64,000 bases of DNA from JBGRQA01 sp041725895 (GTDB lineage: Bacteria > Bacteroidota > Bacteroidia > Bacteroidales > Marinifilaceae), in assembly GCA_041725895.1 (NCBI GenBank), contig JBGRQA010000001.1, forward strand, positions 186,001 through 250,000, in the 5' to 3' direction. Position 1 is the stretch's first letter; each line of letters begins with the position of its first letter. Under the pieces are notes generated by a model. That model saw nothing but the letters and a program-made list of their open reading frames with translations. It did no database searches and was not told the origin of the DNA. A program made the position numbers and the translations under genes. Positions 8,950-17,678 of this stretch are shown piece after piece.

Positions 8950-8983
8950 GACTCTTCCAGGTCCTCCGGACTCTGGAAGGTCC
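8950..8983 (+). repeat. REP-like palindrome, copy D
   Basis: The stem CTTCCAG-GTCC / GGAC-T-CTGGAAG has a three-base loop and one bulge, with AC/GT extending it. Its right edge touches the stop codon of the reductive-dehalogenase-like gene (8984-8986), so it probably forms the 3' end of that transcript. Confidence 0.85.
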
Positions 8984-10342
8984 CTACTTCCCCCCAATCC
9001 ACTCCGGCACTCTCCCAGCCTTGGGTTTCCGTCCGTAGAAGAAATCATCCAAATGAACCGCCAAGCGACGGAAGAAAGAAGATTTTCGAATGCCCCAGCG
9101 GATAGAATTATGCAGCGCATTATCCGGGTGGGAGTAGGGGCAGGTAGCCATACAGCGGCCACAATCCGTTCCGGCTTTGCACCAATAGGTGAAACAATTT
9201 TCTGAATTAATTTGCCAGCGCCGGATACCCTCAACCATTTGGGGAGCATCAAAAGAGATAGACTTGCTGGGACAGACCTCTGCGCATTTCTTACAGTGAT
9301 AGCAGAAATCAAGGGTACTGTGTGATTTTTTCCAGCGATCTGCTTTCAATTTCAAATTGGTTGTCACAACTGCAATTCTGACTCTCGGTCCCTGTTTGGG
9401 AGTCATCAAAAGTCCCATTCGTCCTATTTCTCCCAGTCCTGCATCACGTGCTACAAGCGGACAAACTACCTGGTAATTGCCATCGATATGGGCACGGGCC
9501 GAATACCCCAATTGTCGAATGAAAGCAGCCACCTGAATTGCGATTCTTCCTGCATCCAGATACTGTTGGGCCGACTCCATGATAATTGGGGATTGGGGGG
9601 CCGCCTGCACCATCTCCTCACACATCTCTACCGTAAAAGCAAGCGCAAAAGAATGATCCGATTCAATCTGGGTACCATAATTTTCACCTCTTCCTTTGTG
9701 TGAATAGAAATGGTAGGGCTGAAGCTCTGTGATGCCTGAATCCAGAGCGCCCAGTTTGCAGGTCCATTGCTTGAGGTAATGGCTGATCTTTAATGGATCA
9801 ATTTGTTGTTGTATTGGATTGATGGGGCCGTCCACCGCATTTTTGAGCTGTTCCACTGCAAAAAAGCTGGCTTCAGCCGATGCGAATGCGAGAGGGTGGT
9901 AGAAAAGAGAATCCTTTGAGCCCAGCCCAGCCTCCTTACGAAATGCATCATCCAAGATTTTTTTCTCGGGATGGTTTTGGTAGTATTCGTTATAGTGGTG
10001 GGTATCCGGTTGCAATTCATTGCGGGAAAACATGATGTCCCGTTCATCCAGCTGGCCGAGCGGATAATCTTCACATAGATCTTTCCGGGTAGGAAAGGGA
10101 ATCAGGAATAGGATCAGAAGCAGAAGACATGCACCCATTAGGGCAAAAGCAAGAAAGACTAGATCCAACTGATGTGCTGCCAGAAATGGTGTGGGCAGCA
10201 GGAATAGTAAAAGAAGAGAACGATTGGTCGCGCGGACTTCCTTTTCTTTTACGAATACCAGTGAAGCATAGAGCAGAACGACAAATAGCAATGTGCCAAC
10301 TGTAAGGCAGAAAGCCATAACCATGGGAGTTAATTGGGACAT
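8984..10342 (-). CDS. Membrane-anchored reductive-dehalogenase-like iron-sulfur protein
   Basis: The protein (452 residues) begins with about three hydrophobic helices (8-85) instead of a Tat signal. A domain resembling the cobalamin-binding part of RdhA enzymes follows, with YHFYSHKGRGENYG and the characteristic DAGLGEIGRMGLLMTPKQGP. Two [4Fe-4S] motifs follow: CYHCKKCAEVCP at about 345-356 and a second set within ENCFTYWC...DCGRCMATCPY at about 378-400. Reductive dehalogenases use corrinoid and Fe-S centres to remove halogens from organic compounds. No rdhB anchor or corrinoid gene is nearby, consistent with the fused membrane part. Dehalogenation is inferred; QueG-like or other corrinoid chemistry is the main alternative. 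Confidence 0.8.
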   Translation of the reverse strand: MSQLTPMVMAFCLTVGTLLFVVLLYASLVFVKEKEVRATNRSLLLLFLLPTPFLAAHQLDLVFLAFALMGACLLLLILFLIPFPTRKDLCEDYPLGQLDERDIMFSRNELQPDTHHYNEYYQNHPEKKILDDAFRKEAGLGSKDSLFYHPLAFASAEASFFAVEQLKNAVDGPINPIQQQIDPLKISHYLKQWTCKLGALDSGITELQPYHFYSHKGRGENYGTQIESDHSFALAFTVEMCEEMVQAAPQSPIIMESAQQYLDAGRIAIQVAAFIRQLGYSARAHIDGNYQVVCPLVARDAGLGEIGRMGLLMTPKQGPRVRIAVVTTNLKLKADRWKKSHSTLDFCYHCKKCAEVCPSKSISFDAPQMVEGIRRWQINSENCFTYWCKAGTDCGRCMATCPYSHPDNALHNSIRWGIRKSSFFRRLAVHLDDFFYGRKPKAGRVPEWIGGK

Positions 10343-10713
10343 GGTAGTATTATTGTTTGTGTTTAAGGTTGCCGTAAATTAAGGAGAATATCACAGAAAA
10401 AGGATTGAGATTTGTTCTGTTACAGGAATTTGGATTCTTTCTGAATTGGCAGGAGGGGCTATGATGTAATGCTATGTAATAAAATATGATAGGGAGTGGT
10501 CCAAGTGAATTGGACTAGGAGATATTGTTGTTAGAAATCCAGCCCCGGGTTGGAAGTATAACAAACGCGGCGCCATATCAATATTAATAAAAGCGCTATC
10601 TTTTTTTGCGGCGCAAGGCCGAATTCTTTATTCCCGATGGAGCTAAAGAGTTAGAAACTATAAGTGGCAAGTTTCTAGAATACTTGAAACTTACCACTTG
10701 CTTCGTGAAACAT
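10343..10713. other. Intergenic region between the RdhA-like and ABC-F genes
   Basis: No gene is visible in these 371 bases. The only structure is the hairpin at 10662-10699 next to the ABC-F stop. A GGCGCC site with a short GC-rich stretch lies at about 10568-10615. Confidence 0.5.
10662..10699 (-). terminator. Long hairpin downstream of the second ABC-F gene
   Basis: AAGTGG-C-AAGTTTC pairs with GAAACTT-A-CCACTT around a ten-base loop, 14 bases after the minus-strand stop codon. There is no good T run on the minus strand, so it is a probable terminator or 3' stabiliser rather than a certain one. Confidence 0.5.
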
Positions 10714-12354
10714 TTACTTTGCTGTTCTTTCCAGCTCCCTCAGATTCTCCATCTTCCGCTTTTGAAGGAAGCTCTTGATATCTCCCAGGTGTTCCTTCAC
10801 CTGTTTGTTTCCGAATTCGAAGACCTTATCCACCAGTCCGTCCAGGAAATCACGGTCGTGCGAAACCAGGATGAGAGTCCCATCGAAATCCTGGAGAGCA
10901 GATTTCAGAATATCCTTGGTTTTCATATCCAGGTGGTTGGTAGGCTCATCCAGGATCAGGAGATTCACTGGTTCCAACAGAAGCTTGATCATAGCCAGGC
11001 GAGTTCTTTCTCCACCGGAGAGTACCTTTACCTTTTTAGTCGAATTGTCACCTCCAAACATGAAAGCCCCCAACAGATCCTTAATCTTGGTTCGGATATC
11101 GCCAACAGCGACTTCGTCGATGGTTTGGAAAACAGTTAATTTTTCGTCCAGAAGGGAGGCCTGGTTTTGGGCAAAATAGCCGATCATTGTGTTGTGCCCA
11201 AGGGTTAGAGTCCCTTCATAGTCAATCTCATCCATAATGGCTTTGACCAGGGTGGATTTTCCTTCCCCGTTTTTGCCCACAAAAGCGACTCTTTCGCCCC
11301 GTTCGATGGTCATATTGGCATTTTTGAATACGGTATGATCGCCATAGGATTTTGCGACTGCGTCCATAATAACAGGATAGGCTCCCGAACGAGGGGATGG
11401 GGGAAATTTCAGGCGAAGGGCCGAGGTATCTTCCTCGTCAACCTCTACCAGTTGCAGTTTCTCCAACATCTTCACCCTCGATTGTACCTGGTGAGTTTTG
11501 GAGTAAGTGCCCTTAAAACGCTCGATAAACTCTTTGTTTTCGGCAATCATTTTCTGTTGCTCGTCATAGGCTTTCTGTTGCTGTTCCCGCCGTTCCTTTC
11601 TAAGCTGCAGGTATTGTGAGTAGTTTACCTTGTAATCGTAGATGCGTCCCATTGTAACCTCTATGGTTCGGGTGGTGATATTGTCAACAAAAGCACGGTC
11701 GTGAGAGATTACAATGACAGCTTTGGCGGAATTGATGAGGAACTCTTCCAGCCATTGGATGGATTCGATATCCATGTGGTTGGTTGGCTCATCCAGCAGA
11801 ATAAGATCGGGTTTTTGCAAAAGAATCTTGGCCAGTTCGATGCGCATTCTCCATCCACCACTAAAATCACTGGTTGGGCGGGTAAAATCTTCGCGTACAA
11901 AACCCAATCCCAGTAATATTTTTTCCACCTCGGCATCAAAGTTGGTTTCCTCTATGGAATAGAACTTCTCGCTGAGAGTAGAAACCTGTTCAATCAACTT
12001 GTAGTAGCTCTCCGATTCGTAATCGGTGCGGGTTTCCAACTGCTTATTCAGTTCGGCGATTTCCTTCTCCATTTCAAAGATATGGGCAAAAGCCTGTGCT
12101 GTTTCTTCAAATACCGTGCGGGTATTATCGGTCATCAAGTGCTGGGGCAGGTAGGCAATTTTAGTATCCTTTGGAGCTGATATTCCGCCACGTGTAGCCG
12201 TATCCACTCCTGCCAGAATTTTTAGCAGGGTCGATTTTCCTGCTCCATTCTTTCCCATTAGGGCAATTCTGTCCTTTTCGTTGATTACAAACGATATATC
12301 TTTGAATAGAGTTGTGCCGCCAAACTCTACAGTAAGTCCATTAACTGAGATCAT
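10714..12354 (-). CDS. ABC-F family ATPase without C-terminal extension
   Basis: The 546 residues hold two ATP-binding domains: Walker A GKNGAGKST and GKNGEGKST, signatures DFSGGWRMRIELAKI and LSGGERTRLAMIKLL, and Walker B LLDEPTNHMD and LILDEPTNHLD. The linker between the domains is charged and helical. It begins MISVNGLTVEFGG, very like the paralogue at 3873-5810, but it ends soon after the second ATPase domain. A ribosome-associated function is inferred. A minus-strand TATCTTTG lies at 12462-12469, giving a leader of about 100 bases, which would leave room for attenuation as seen in some ABC-F genes. Confidence 0.9.
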   Translation of the reverse strand: MISVNGLTVEFGGTTLFKDISFVINEKDRIALMGKNGAGKSTLLKILAGVDTATRGGISAPKDTKIAYLPQHLMTDNTRTVFEETAQAFAHIFEMEKEIAELNKQLETRTDYESESYYKLIEQVSTLSEKFYSIEETNFDAEVEKILLGLGFVREDFTRPTSDFSGGWRMRIELAKILLQKPDLILLDEPTNHMDIESIQWLEEFLINSAKAVIVISHDRAFVDNITTRTIEVTMGRIYDYKVNYSQYLQLRKERREQQQKAYDEQQKMIAENKEFIERFKGTYSKTHQVQSRVKMLEKLQLVEVDEEDTSALRLKFPPSPRSGAYPVIMDAVAKSYGDHTVFKNANMTIERGERVAFVGKNGEGKSTLVKAIMDEIDYEGTLTLGHNTMIGYFAQNQASLLDEKLTVFQTIDEVAVGDIRTKIKDLLGAFMFGGDNSTKKVKVLSGGERTRLAMIKLLLEPVNLLILDEPTNHLDMKTKDILKSALQDFDGTLILVSHDRDFLDGLVDKVFEFGNKQVKEHLGDIKSFLQKRKMENLRELERTAK

Positions 12355-13059
12355 TGCTTTTGATTTTTCACCATTAAAATTCCTATCCTATGGTGATGGT
12401 TAACCATTCGTTGTACTGTAAATCCATCCCTTTTATATTGAGAGGTTTGGGATTGGAAGCGCAAAGATAAACACTTTTGCTAATGTTTTGCATCCTTCGG
12501 AATTTGAGAATCAATTGTGAGGCAATCAAATGATACTTTGTTTCTGTGGGTTTGGGAAATAATTCTAAAAACTGCAATGGCCAATGATTTATTATTCGCA
12601 TGTAAGGAAGCCCTTAATCTCACACTACTATGCTTTCCTCTTCGTTTCTTATGTCTTCTTCTTTGTAAGCTACGACCTCCTCTTTTGAGTTGAGGTCGTC
12701 CTCTCCCCAAAGTATCATCCGTTTCTCAGAGAGGGATAGGTCAGCTACTGAGAGCAAGCACTCATCTGGTGAGAGGAGGTGTTCGTGTGATGAGAGGGAG
12801 TACTCATCTTGTGAGAGAGAGTCCAAGTTTATTGAGAGGAAGAGCTAATCGGATGAGAGGATCAGGGGCTTGGTTGAGAGGGAGACAGGGGGTGGGGTAA
12901 TTGTTCGTGTTATTGATAATACCCGGTAGGAAATCACGGTCCTTTTTCTGATAAACCATGAAGTAGGGATAAATTTTAAAAAAAAACTTTTCATATTGCT
13001 GTAATAAATTCGATTAACGATCTCTAAGCTTATACACTCCGGAGAAAATAGAACTACTT
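12355..13059. other. Intergenic region carrying a 21-bp tandem array
   Basis: The region holds the probable ABC-F promoter (minus strand, 12462-12469), a perfect 8-bp inverted repeat ACGACCTC / GAGGTCGT (12672-12699) and an array of 21-bp units (12728-12895). The short open frames here lack ATG starts and good context. Confidence 0.6.
12728..12895. repeat. Array of eight 21-bp units with core TGAGAG
   Basis: TGAGAG starts at 12749, 12770, 12791, 12812, 12833, 12854 and 12875, each exactly 21 bases after the last, with a variant AGAGAG at 12728. The other 14 bases of each unit diverge, although units at 12749 and 12791 share ACTCATCT. The fixed spacing with a conserved core differs from a simple microsatellite. 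Confidence 0.85.
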
Positions 13060-13566
13060 ATGGATAAAAAGGAAAAGTTATTCAATGATATATTCAGGCA
13101 AAACCAGGATCGTATTCACAGGTTGTGTTTGTATTATGAGAGTAATTTGTCAGATCGAAATGATTTGTTTCAGGAAGTTTTTACCCAGGTTTGGTTGAAC
13201 CTGGATCGTTTTCGTGGGGAAGCTCAAATAAGTACATGGATCTATCGAATTGCCATTAATACTTGTTTGTCATTTCGACGAAAGGAGAAGAAAAACCCCA
13301 CCTGTCAGTTGAATCAGGAGATTTTGGCAGATCAGGAAGAGAGTAGCTATGATTCTTCGAAGGACGATCAGGTTGAAACCTTTGTCTCTTGCGTCAATCA
13401 ATTGCCCAAGGATGAGAAAACCATCCTATCGCTCTATATGGAAGAGCTACCAGTGAAGGAGATTGCTGAGATTACCGGTTTGTCGGAGACAAACATTCGG
13501 GTAAAGATTCATCGAATCAAGGGGAAACTATCAAAAATGGTTACAACTTATACAGAGGAGGTATAA
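13060..13566 (+). CDS. ECF-type RNA polymerase sigma factor
   Basis: The 168 residues carry sigma-70 region 2 (SDRNDLFQEVFTQVWLNL, then AQISTWIYRIAINTCLSFRR, about 30-85) and region 4 (LPKDEKTILSLYMEELPVKEIAEI then TGLSETNIRVKIHRIKGKL, about 108-160). There is no region 1.1 or region 3, which defines an ECF sigma factor. A weak GGAG lies 15 bases upstream of the ATG. The next gene starts one base after the stop codon and encodes a four-helix membrane protein, a likely cognate regulator. Confidence 0.9.
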   Translation: MDKKEKLFNDIFRQNQDRIHRLCLYYESNLSDRNDLFQEVFTQVWLNLDRFRGEAQISTWIYRIAINTCLSFRRKEKKNPTCQLNQEILADQEESSYDSSKDDQVETFVSCVNQLPKDEKTILSLYMEELPVKEIAEITGLSETNIRVKIHRIKGKLSKMVTTYTEEV

Positions 13567-13567
13567 C

Positions 13568-14197
13568 ATGGATTTAAAAGATATTCAGGGAAGATTGAAG
13601 CAACTGTCGGAGGAACAGGAAATTCCCGCAATTCAAAATGACAAAAAGAACAAGTCCTTAACGCAAAAAATAATTAAAGAAGATAGGAAGGATCGATTGT
13701 TACTTATGATAGGAATAATTTCAATCGTATCTGTTGTAATCTACTACGCCATCCTTAGCTACCGGTGCATTCATTTTGGAAGAGATCGCAGTGAGCTGTT
13801 GTTTTACGGGTTTGCTTCAGCCGGTTTCCTTTCGGCCCTTCCTTTGTTGATTCATAAATACCGAAAGATTGGGCGATTTGATTATGCCGAGGATACTGTA
13901 GCATTTTTGAAGAAAGCGGAAAAACGTTTTCGTTTCCTTTGTGAAGAGTTTATGTATCTAATTCCCTTTTTTGTACTGTTTGATGTGGCGATATGTTGTG
14001 TCGTGATCTATAAAATGGATTTCTGGGGTTTGTCTGTATTTATCCGAATCCTGATTGTACAAGCTTTAATGATCCCCTATTATGCTCTTCCTGCCCTTAT
14101 AGCCTACTTGCATTGGAAAAAGAAGAGACGCCCCATTCTACAGGAGATTCAAGAGCTTCGAAAGCAGTTTGTTGACGATCCGGTACCAGAATCCTGA
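13568..14197 (+). CDS. Membrane protein paired with an ECF sigma factor
   Basis: The product (209 residues) has a charged cytoplasmic N-terminus of about 50 residues and then four predicted membrane helices (near 54-73, 80-100, 137-160 and 163-185). It has no recognised domain or zinc-binding HxxxCxxC motif. Its position one base after the sigma gene makes an anti-sigma or sensor role likely by context only. A strong terminator at 14237-14271 ends the unit. Confidence 0.75.
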   Translation: MDLKDIQGRLKQLSEEQEIPAIQNDKKNKSLTQKIIKEDRKDRLLLMIGIISIVSVVIYYAILSYRCIHFGRDRSELLFYGFASAGFLSALPLLIHKYRKIGRFDYAEDTVAFLKKAEKRFRFLCEEFMYLIPFFVLFDVAICCVVIYKMDFWGLSVFIRILIVQALMIPYYALPALIAYLHWKKKRRPILQEIQELRKQFVDDPVPES

Positions 14198-14236
14198 CCA
14201 AAAGAAATTGGAAGTAACATTCGTTGAAAGAATACA

Positions 14237-14271
14237 AAAAGCCCACCTTCGTTTTGTGAAGGTGGGCTTTT
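14237..14271. terminator. Bidirectional terminator between convergent genes
   Basis: GCCCACCTTC (14241-14250) and GAAGGTGGGC (14258-14267) form a perfect 10-bp stem flanked by A and T runs. It serves the sigma/membrane-protein unit and the convergent KAS III-like gene. Confidence 0.9.
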
Positions 14272-14345
14272 AATCATATATAAATTTTAGGGCTAAAATT
14301 TTATAATTCATGAAAATCTCCCAAGAACTTTCGGGAGTTTTGGTA

Positions 14346-15434
14346 TTAGAATTTATACACGAAGGAGTTGATACTCATTCCGGCTCCAACGGAGGCAAAA
14401 ACGGCATGGTCTCCTTTGTTAAATTTGTGACCATTTAGCTCATTTTTTGCAATTTTGTCGTATAGAACTGGAACCGTTGCTACCGAATTATTACCCATAT
14501 CGCGGATAATCATTGGCATGATGTCTTCAGGAATTTCTCTTTCCCGGTAGAGTCGGAACAAACGCTTGGCAATGGCCTCGTCCATTTTCTCGTTGGCTTG
14601 ATGGATCAGAATCTTCTTGATGTCCTTCAGTTCCAATCCTGCTTTTTCAATACTTTCCTTAACCAATTGAGGAACCGTTGATATTACGTATTCGTAGATT
14701 TTGTGGCCATACATCTTAATGAACACATCATCATTTTTGAAGCCGGGATTATGGGTTCCGCCCGACCAAAGCAAGTAGGCTTCGTTGAGCGTATCGGTTC
14801 GTACCTTATGAGCCAGAATACCGGTGGGCTCTTCACTTTCCACCGCTTCCAGAATAGTTGCCCCGGCACCATCGGAATAGATCATACTGTCACGATCGTG
14901 CGGATCACATACCCTTGAAAGGGTTTCGGCTCCAATTACCATCACTCGATTGGCATCGCCCGAACGGATAAATGAATCGGCCTGAATCATACCCTGCACC
15001 CAGCCAGGACATCCAAACAGAATGTCGTAGGCTACAGTATTGGGGTTCTCTATTTGCAGCAAATGTTTCACTCTTGCCGCCAGGGAGGGCATCTGTAGAG
15101 TATGAGTAGAATTGGCCTTTACATCTCCAAAATTGTGGGCCACCAATATGTAATCCAGGCTTTCTTTATCGATGTTCGAAGATTCCAATGCTTCCTTTGC
15201 AGCCAGGTAGGCCAGATCCGAGGCCAGTTGATCATCGGCGGCATAGGTGCGTTCTTCAATTCCTGTGATATCTTTAAATTTGTCTATTATTTCCTGAGGG
15301 TCGGTTTCAATTTTTTTGCCATCGGCATTGAAAAATTCATTCTGCTTGAACTTTTCATTGGGAACTTTAACATTGGGCAGGTAGCTACCTGATCCAACAA
15401 TCCTTGAAAATCTTTTGGCACTCATGGTATTCAT
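14346..15434 (-). CDS. 3-oxoacyl-ACP synthase III-like condensing enzyme
   Basis: A thiolase-fold protein of the KAS III family. The active-site Cys lies in FGCPGWVQGM, the His in IHQANEKMDEA and the Asn in GNNSVATVPVLYD, so the Cys-His-Asn triad is complete. The C-terminus FASVGAGMSINSFVYKF is also typical. At about 360 residues it is longer than FabH (about 320) and has an insert near the N-terminus (DPQEIIDKFKDITGIEERT), so it may make a specialised product rather than start fatty acid synthesis. The start is placed at MNTMSAKRF (15434); the ATG at 15425 is possible. The frame stays open to 15542 but the upstream part is unlike the family. Confidence 0.82.
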   Translation of the reverse strand: MNTMSAKRFSRIVGSGSYLPNVKVPNEKFKQNEFFNADGKKIETDPQEIIDKFKDITGIEERTYAADDQLASDLAYLAAKEALESSNIDKESLDYILVAHNFGDVKANSTHTLQMPSLAARVKHLLQIENPNTVAYDILFGCPGWVQGMIQADSFIRSGDANRVMVIGAETLSRVCDPHDRDSMIYSDGAGATILEAVESEEPTGILAHKVRTDTLNEAYLLWSGGTHNPGFKNDDVFIKMYGHKIYEYVISTVPQLVKESIEKAGLELKDIKKILIHQANEKMDEAIAKRLFRLYREREIPEDIMPMIIRDMGNNSVATVPVLYDKIAKNELNGHKFNKGDHAVFASVGAGMSINSFVYKF

Positions 15435-15813
15435 TTTATAATTTGCGATTGATCCCGTTTCCGGGAATAAGGTGTGCCTCTCAAAATCAGGACAACCTGG
15501 TTTTGAGTCAAGGGTTAGGATATAGCAAATAAAAAGCCTCATACGAGGCCATTCCGTTAGAAGTAGTTGCGACTAAGGTAGAAATTTATTTTAGAACCCA
15601 ATCTTTTGATATCTTATTTAGAGAGTTATGATTTCCTCAAGTTTAGCGGTAACAGACTGTTGTGTGTTTTTTGTCTTAACATAGGTTTAAGTAGTTGACG
15701 GACTGGTTTATCCATTCGGAATCCTTTGCATTCCTTTACTGCACTTGTGGTTCCACTGTTTTGTAAATGGGTTTCAACCACCAAAATCAATGAAGATGAT
15801 TAAGGAATCTTTC
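15435..15813. other. Intergenic region with no recognised feature
   Basis: I see no gene, strong hairpin or repeat here. A weak minus-strand TACCTTAG at about 15573-15580 could be the -7 element of the KAS III-like gene. Confidence 0.4.
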
Positions 15814-16374
15814 TTACTGTCCCAACAACCCCTTTTTTAAGTCCTCGTCAGCAGGTTCATCGCAAAGCCAGATTCCAAACAGAGCCTTTTTGAACTCATA
15901 GCCGGTTATTTCCTTTTTTAGATTCCCATTTTTGTATACTCGTGTTCCTAGATTGGGTAAGTAGTGGAATTCAAACACATCTTTTTTCTCGATTTTTTCC
16001 TTGAAAACGGAAATGAATTCCTCCATTTCCGATGCGATAGAAGAAGTATTCCCTTGGGTTGCTTTTCGGAAACCGTTGCGAGTTGCTTTTTCCATCTTCT
16101 CAGCCGTAATTAGGCCGGAAATAATTTCCAAACGGGCAACCATGGGCGATTTTGCTTCGATAATGGCCTTCTCGTTATTTGATTTCTCCGTTAGATACAG
16201 TCCCATGGCGTATAGGTCCATAAACATTTTTTCCCTTGTACCCGCACCATTTAGTAGGAGCGTATTGTCTTCTATTTCCAGTTGATTGGGGAGTTCTACA
16301 TCGCCTGCTTTGGTTTGGGCAAATATCAGATTGTTTAGGAAAATGCAGAAAAGGAGCAGTAGGAATTTTTTCAT
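15814..16374 (-). CDS. Secreted chalcone-isomerase-like protein
   Basis: The start at 16374 gives MKKFLLLLFCIFLNNLIFAQ, a clean signal peptide. The mature part (LPNQLEIEDNTLLLNGAG then TREKMFMDLYAMGLYL) matches the chalcone-isomerase-like fold family found widely in bacteria. Those members lack flavonoid chemistry and may bind fatty acids or other lipids. The function is unknown. It lies downstream of the MscS-type channel gene, 65 bases away on the same strand, so it may be co-transcribed. The upstream open frame (to 16440) is not needed. Confidence 0.82.
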   Translation of the reverse strand: MKKFLLLLFCIFLNNLIFAQTKAGDVELPNQLEIEDNTLLLNGAGTREKMFMDLYAMGLYLTEKSNNEKAIIEAKSPMVARLEIISGLITAEKMEKATRNGFRKATQGNTSSIASEMEEFISVFKEKIEKKDVFEFHYLPNLGTRVYKNGNLKKEITGYEFKKALFGIWLCDEPADEDLKKGLLGQ

Positions 16375-16439
16375 GATTAAAGGTGTTGAGTTAGATCGTT
16401 TCGTTTTGATGTGGTTATTTTTAAAGTGGGATGATCCCA

Positions 16440-17678
16440 TTAAGAGACGAGCTTGCTAAAATCGTCACCGGTAGGATTTTGGAAAACTTTAAGATCGAAT
16501 TCGGGAACGATGGCCAGGATATGATCGAAAATATCGGCCTGTATGGCCTCGTAGTTGGCCCATTCCTGGTCGTTGGAGAACACGTAAATCTCCAATGGCA
16601 ATCCCATGGAAGTTGGTTGGAGTTGACGAACAAGAAAAGTCATGTCATTGTGAATTTTCGGATGTTCTTGCAGGTAAGCCTCCACATATTTTCGGAATGT
16701 TCCCACATTGGTTAAGCGTTTCTGATTTACCGGAATTTCATTGGCAGGATTGGCTCTTTTAATTTCATCCCGAATTTTACGAATGTAATCGCTTATCAGG
16801 TTGATGTTTTCGAAACGATTGATCTCCTCCTCCGAAAGAAAATGGATGGATTTCATATCTATATTCAGGTGTCGTTTGATGCGTCGACCGCCTGATTCCT
16901 CCATGCCTTTCCAGTTGTAGAAGGATTCCGAAACCAGGGCATAGGTGGGAACTGTACTGATGGTTTTGTCCCAGTTTTGCACTTTTACCGTATTCAGACT
17001 GATATCAATTACGGTTCCGTCCGCATTGTGGCTGGGCATGGAGATCCAGTCCCCGATGCTGACCATCTTGTTGGCCGAGAGTTGGATGGAAGCTACAAAA
17101 CCTAGTATGGTATCCTTGAACACCAATATGAGGACAGCGGCAAAGGCTCCCATTCCGGCTATGATCTTAAGTGGATCTTTATCAAAAAGCATTGCAAAAA
17201 TGGAGATAATACCCAATGCATAGAAAAAGATCTTCACGATTTGAATATACCCTTTGATGGGACGGGTACGGCTTACCGGCATTGTGTTGTAGATATCGTT
17301 GCTGGCACTCAGGAAGGTATCCATCAATAGCAAACTCAATACAATCATATAGATCTTGGCGGTTCCTTGTATTAGTTCTTCCAGACCGGGGTAATCCACC
17401 ATATTAGCGCTGAAGTATATAATCAGGGCGGGAGCAAAGTGAGAAATTCTGTTGAAAACCTTCCTTTCCAACATGATGTCATCCCATGTTGTTTTCGATT
17501 TTCTTACGAATTTGGAGATGATGGATATAAGTATTTTTCGAGCTACAACATCCGATATCCATGCAAGGATGAGTACTACAATAACCGCAATAGTGGATTG
17601 AAGAACATTGGCCCAGTATTCGGTAAGGCCTTCGGTTAGAAGCCAGTTTTTTAAGCGAATTCCTAATAATTCCTTCAT
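16440..17678 (-). CDS. Mechanosensitive channel of the MscS superfamily, YbdG-like
   Basis: The 412-residue protein has about five N-terminal membrane helices, then the MscS pore helix and beta domain (VSIGDWISMPSHNADGTVID, VQNWDKTISTVPTYALV). The following FYNWKGMEESGGRRIKRHL is characteristic of the E. coli YbdG (miniature conductance, MscM) subgroup, and the length agrees with YbdG (415). The C-terminus is a cytoplasmic soluble domain. The channel opens on hypo-osmotic shock to release solutes. Confidence 0.88.
   Translation of the reverse strand: MKELLGIRLKNWLLTEGLTEYWANVLQSTIAVIVVLILAWISDVVARKILISIISKFVRKSKTTWDDIMLERKVFNRISHFAPALIIYFSANMVDYPGLEELIQGTAKIYMIVLSLLLMDTFLSASNDIYNTMPVSRTRPIKGYIQIVKIFFYALGIISIFAMLFDKDPLKIIAGMGAFAAVLILVFKDTILGFVASIQLSANKMVSIGDWISMPSHNADGTVIDISLNTVKVQNWDKTISTVPTYALVSESFYNWKGMEESGGRRIKRHLNIDMKSIHFLSEEEINRFENINLISDYIRKIRDEIKRANPANEIPVNQKRLTNVGTFRKYVEAYLQEHPKIHNDMTFLVRQLQPTSMGLPLEIYVFSNDQEWANYEAIQADIFDHILAIVPEFDLKVFQNPTGDDFSKLVS

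Noticed and set aside
8840..9205. Plus-strand 121-codon frame covering REP copies C and D
   Set aside because: Most of it is antisense to the reductive-dehalogenase-like gene and the rest is palindrome sequence.
8788..9312. Minus-strand 174-codon frame next to the RAYT
   Set aside because: It runs out of frame through the Fe-S region of the neighbouring gene and across REP repeats.
10606..11179. Plus-strand open frames opposite the second ABC-F gene
   Set aside because: They are antisense shadows of a well-conserved ATPase and carry no domain features.
12620..12826. Minus-strand open frame encoding heptads (SLSxxEx) over the 21-bp array
   Set aside because: It needs a TTG start, a stop codon (TAG) in the same frame cuts off the remaining repeats, and there is no family or promoter support. 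A DNA-level repeat is the simpler reading.
12728..12895. CRISPR array
   Set aside because: The units are 21 bp with only a 6-base core and no repeat-spacer structure, and there are no cas genes.
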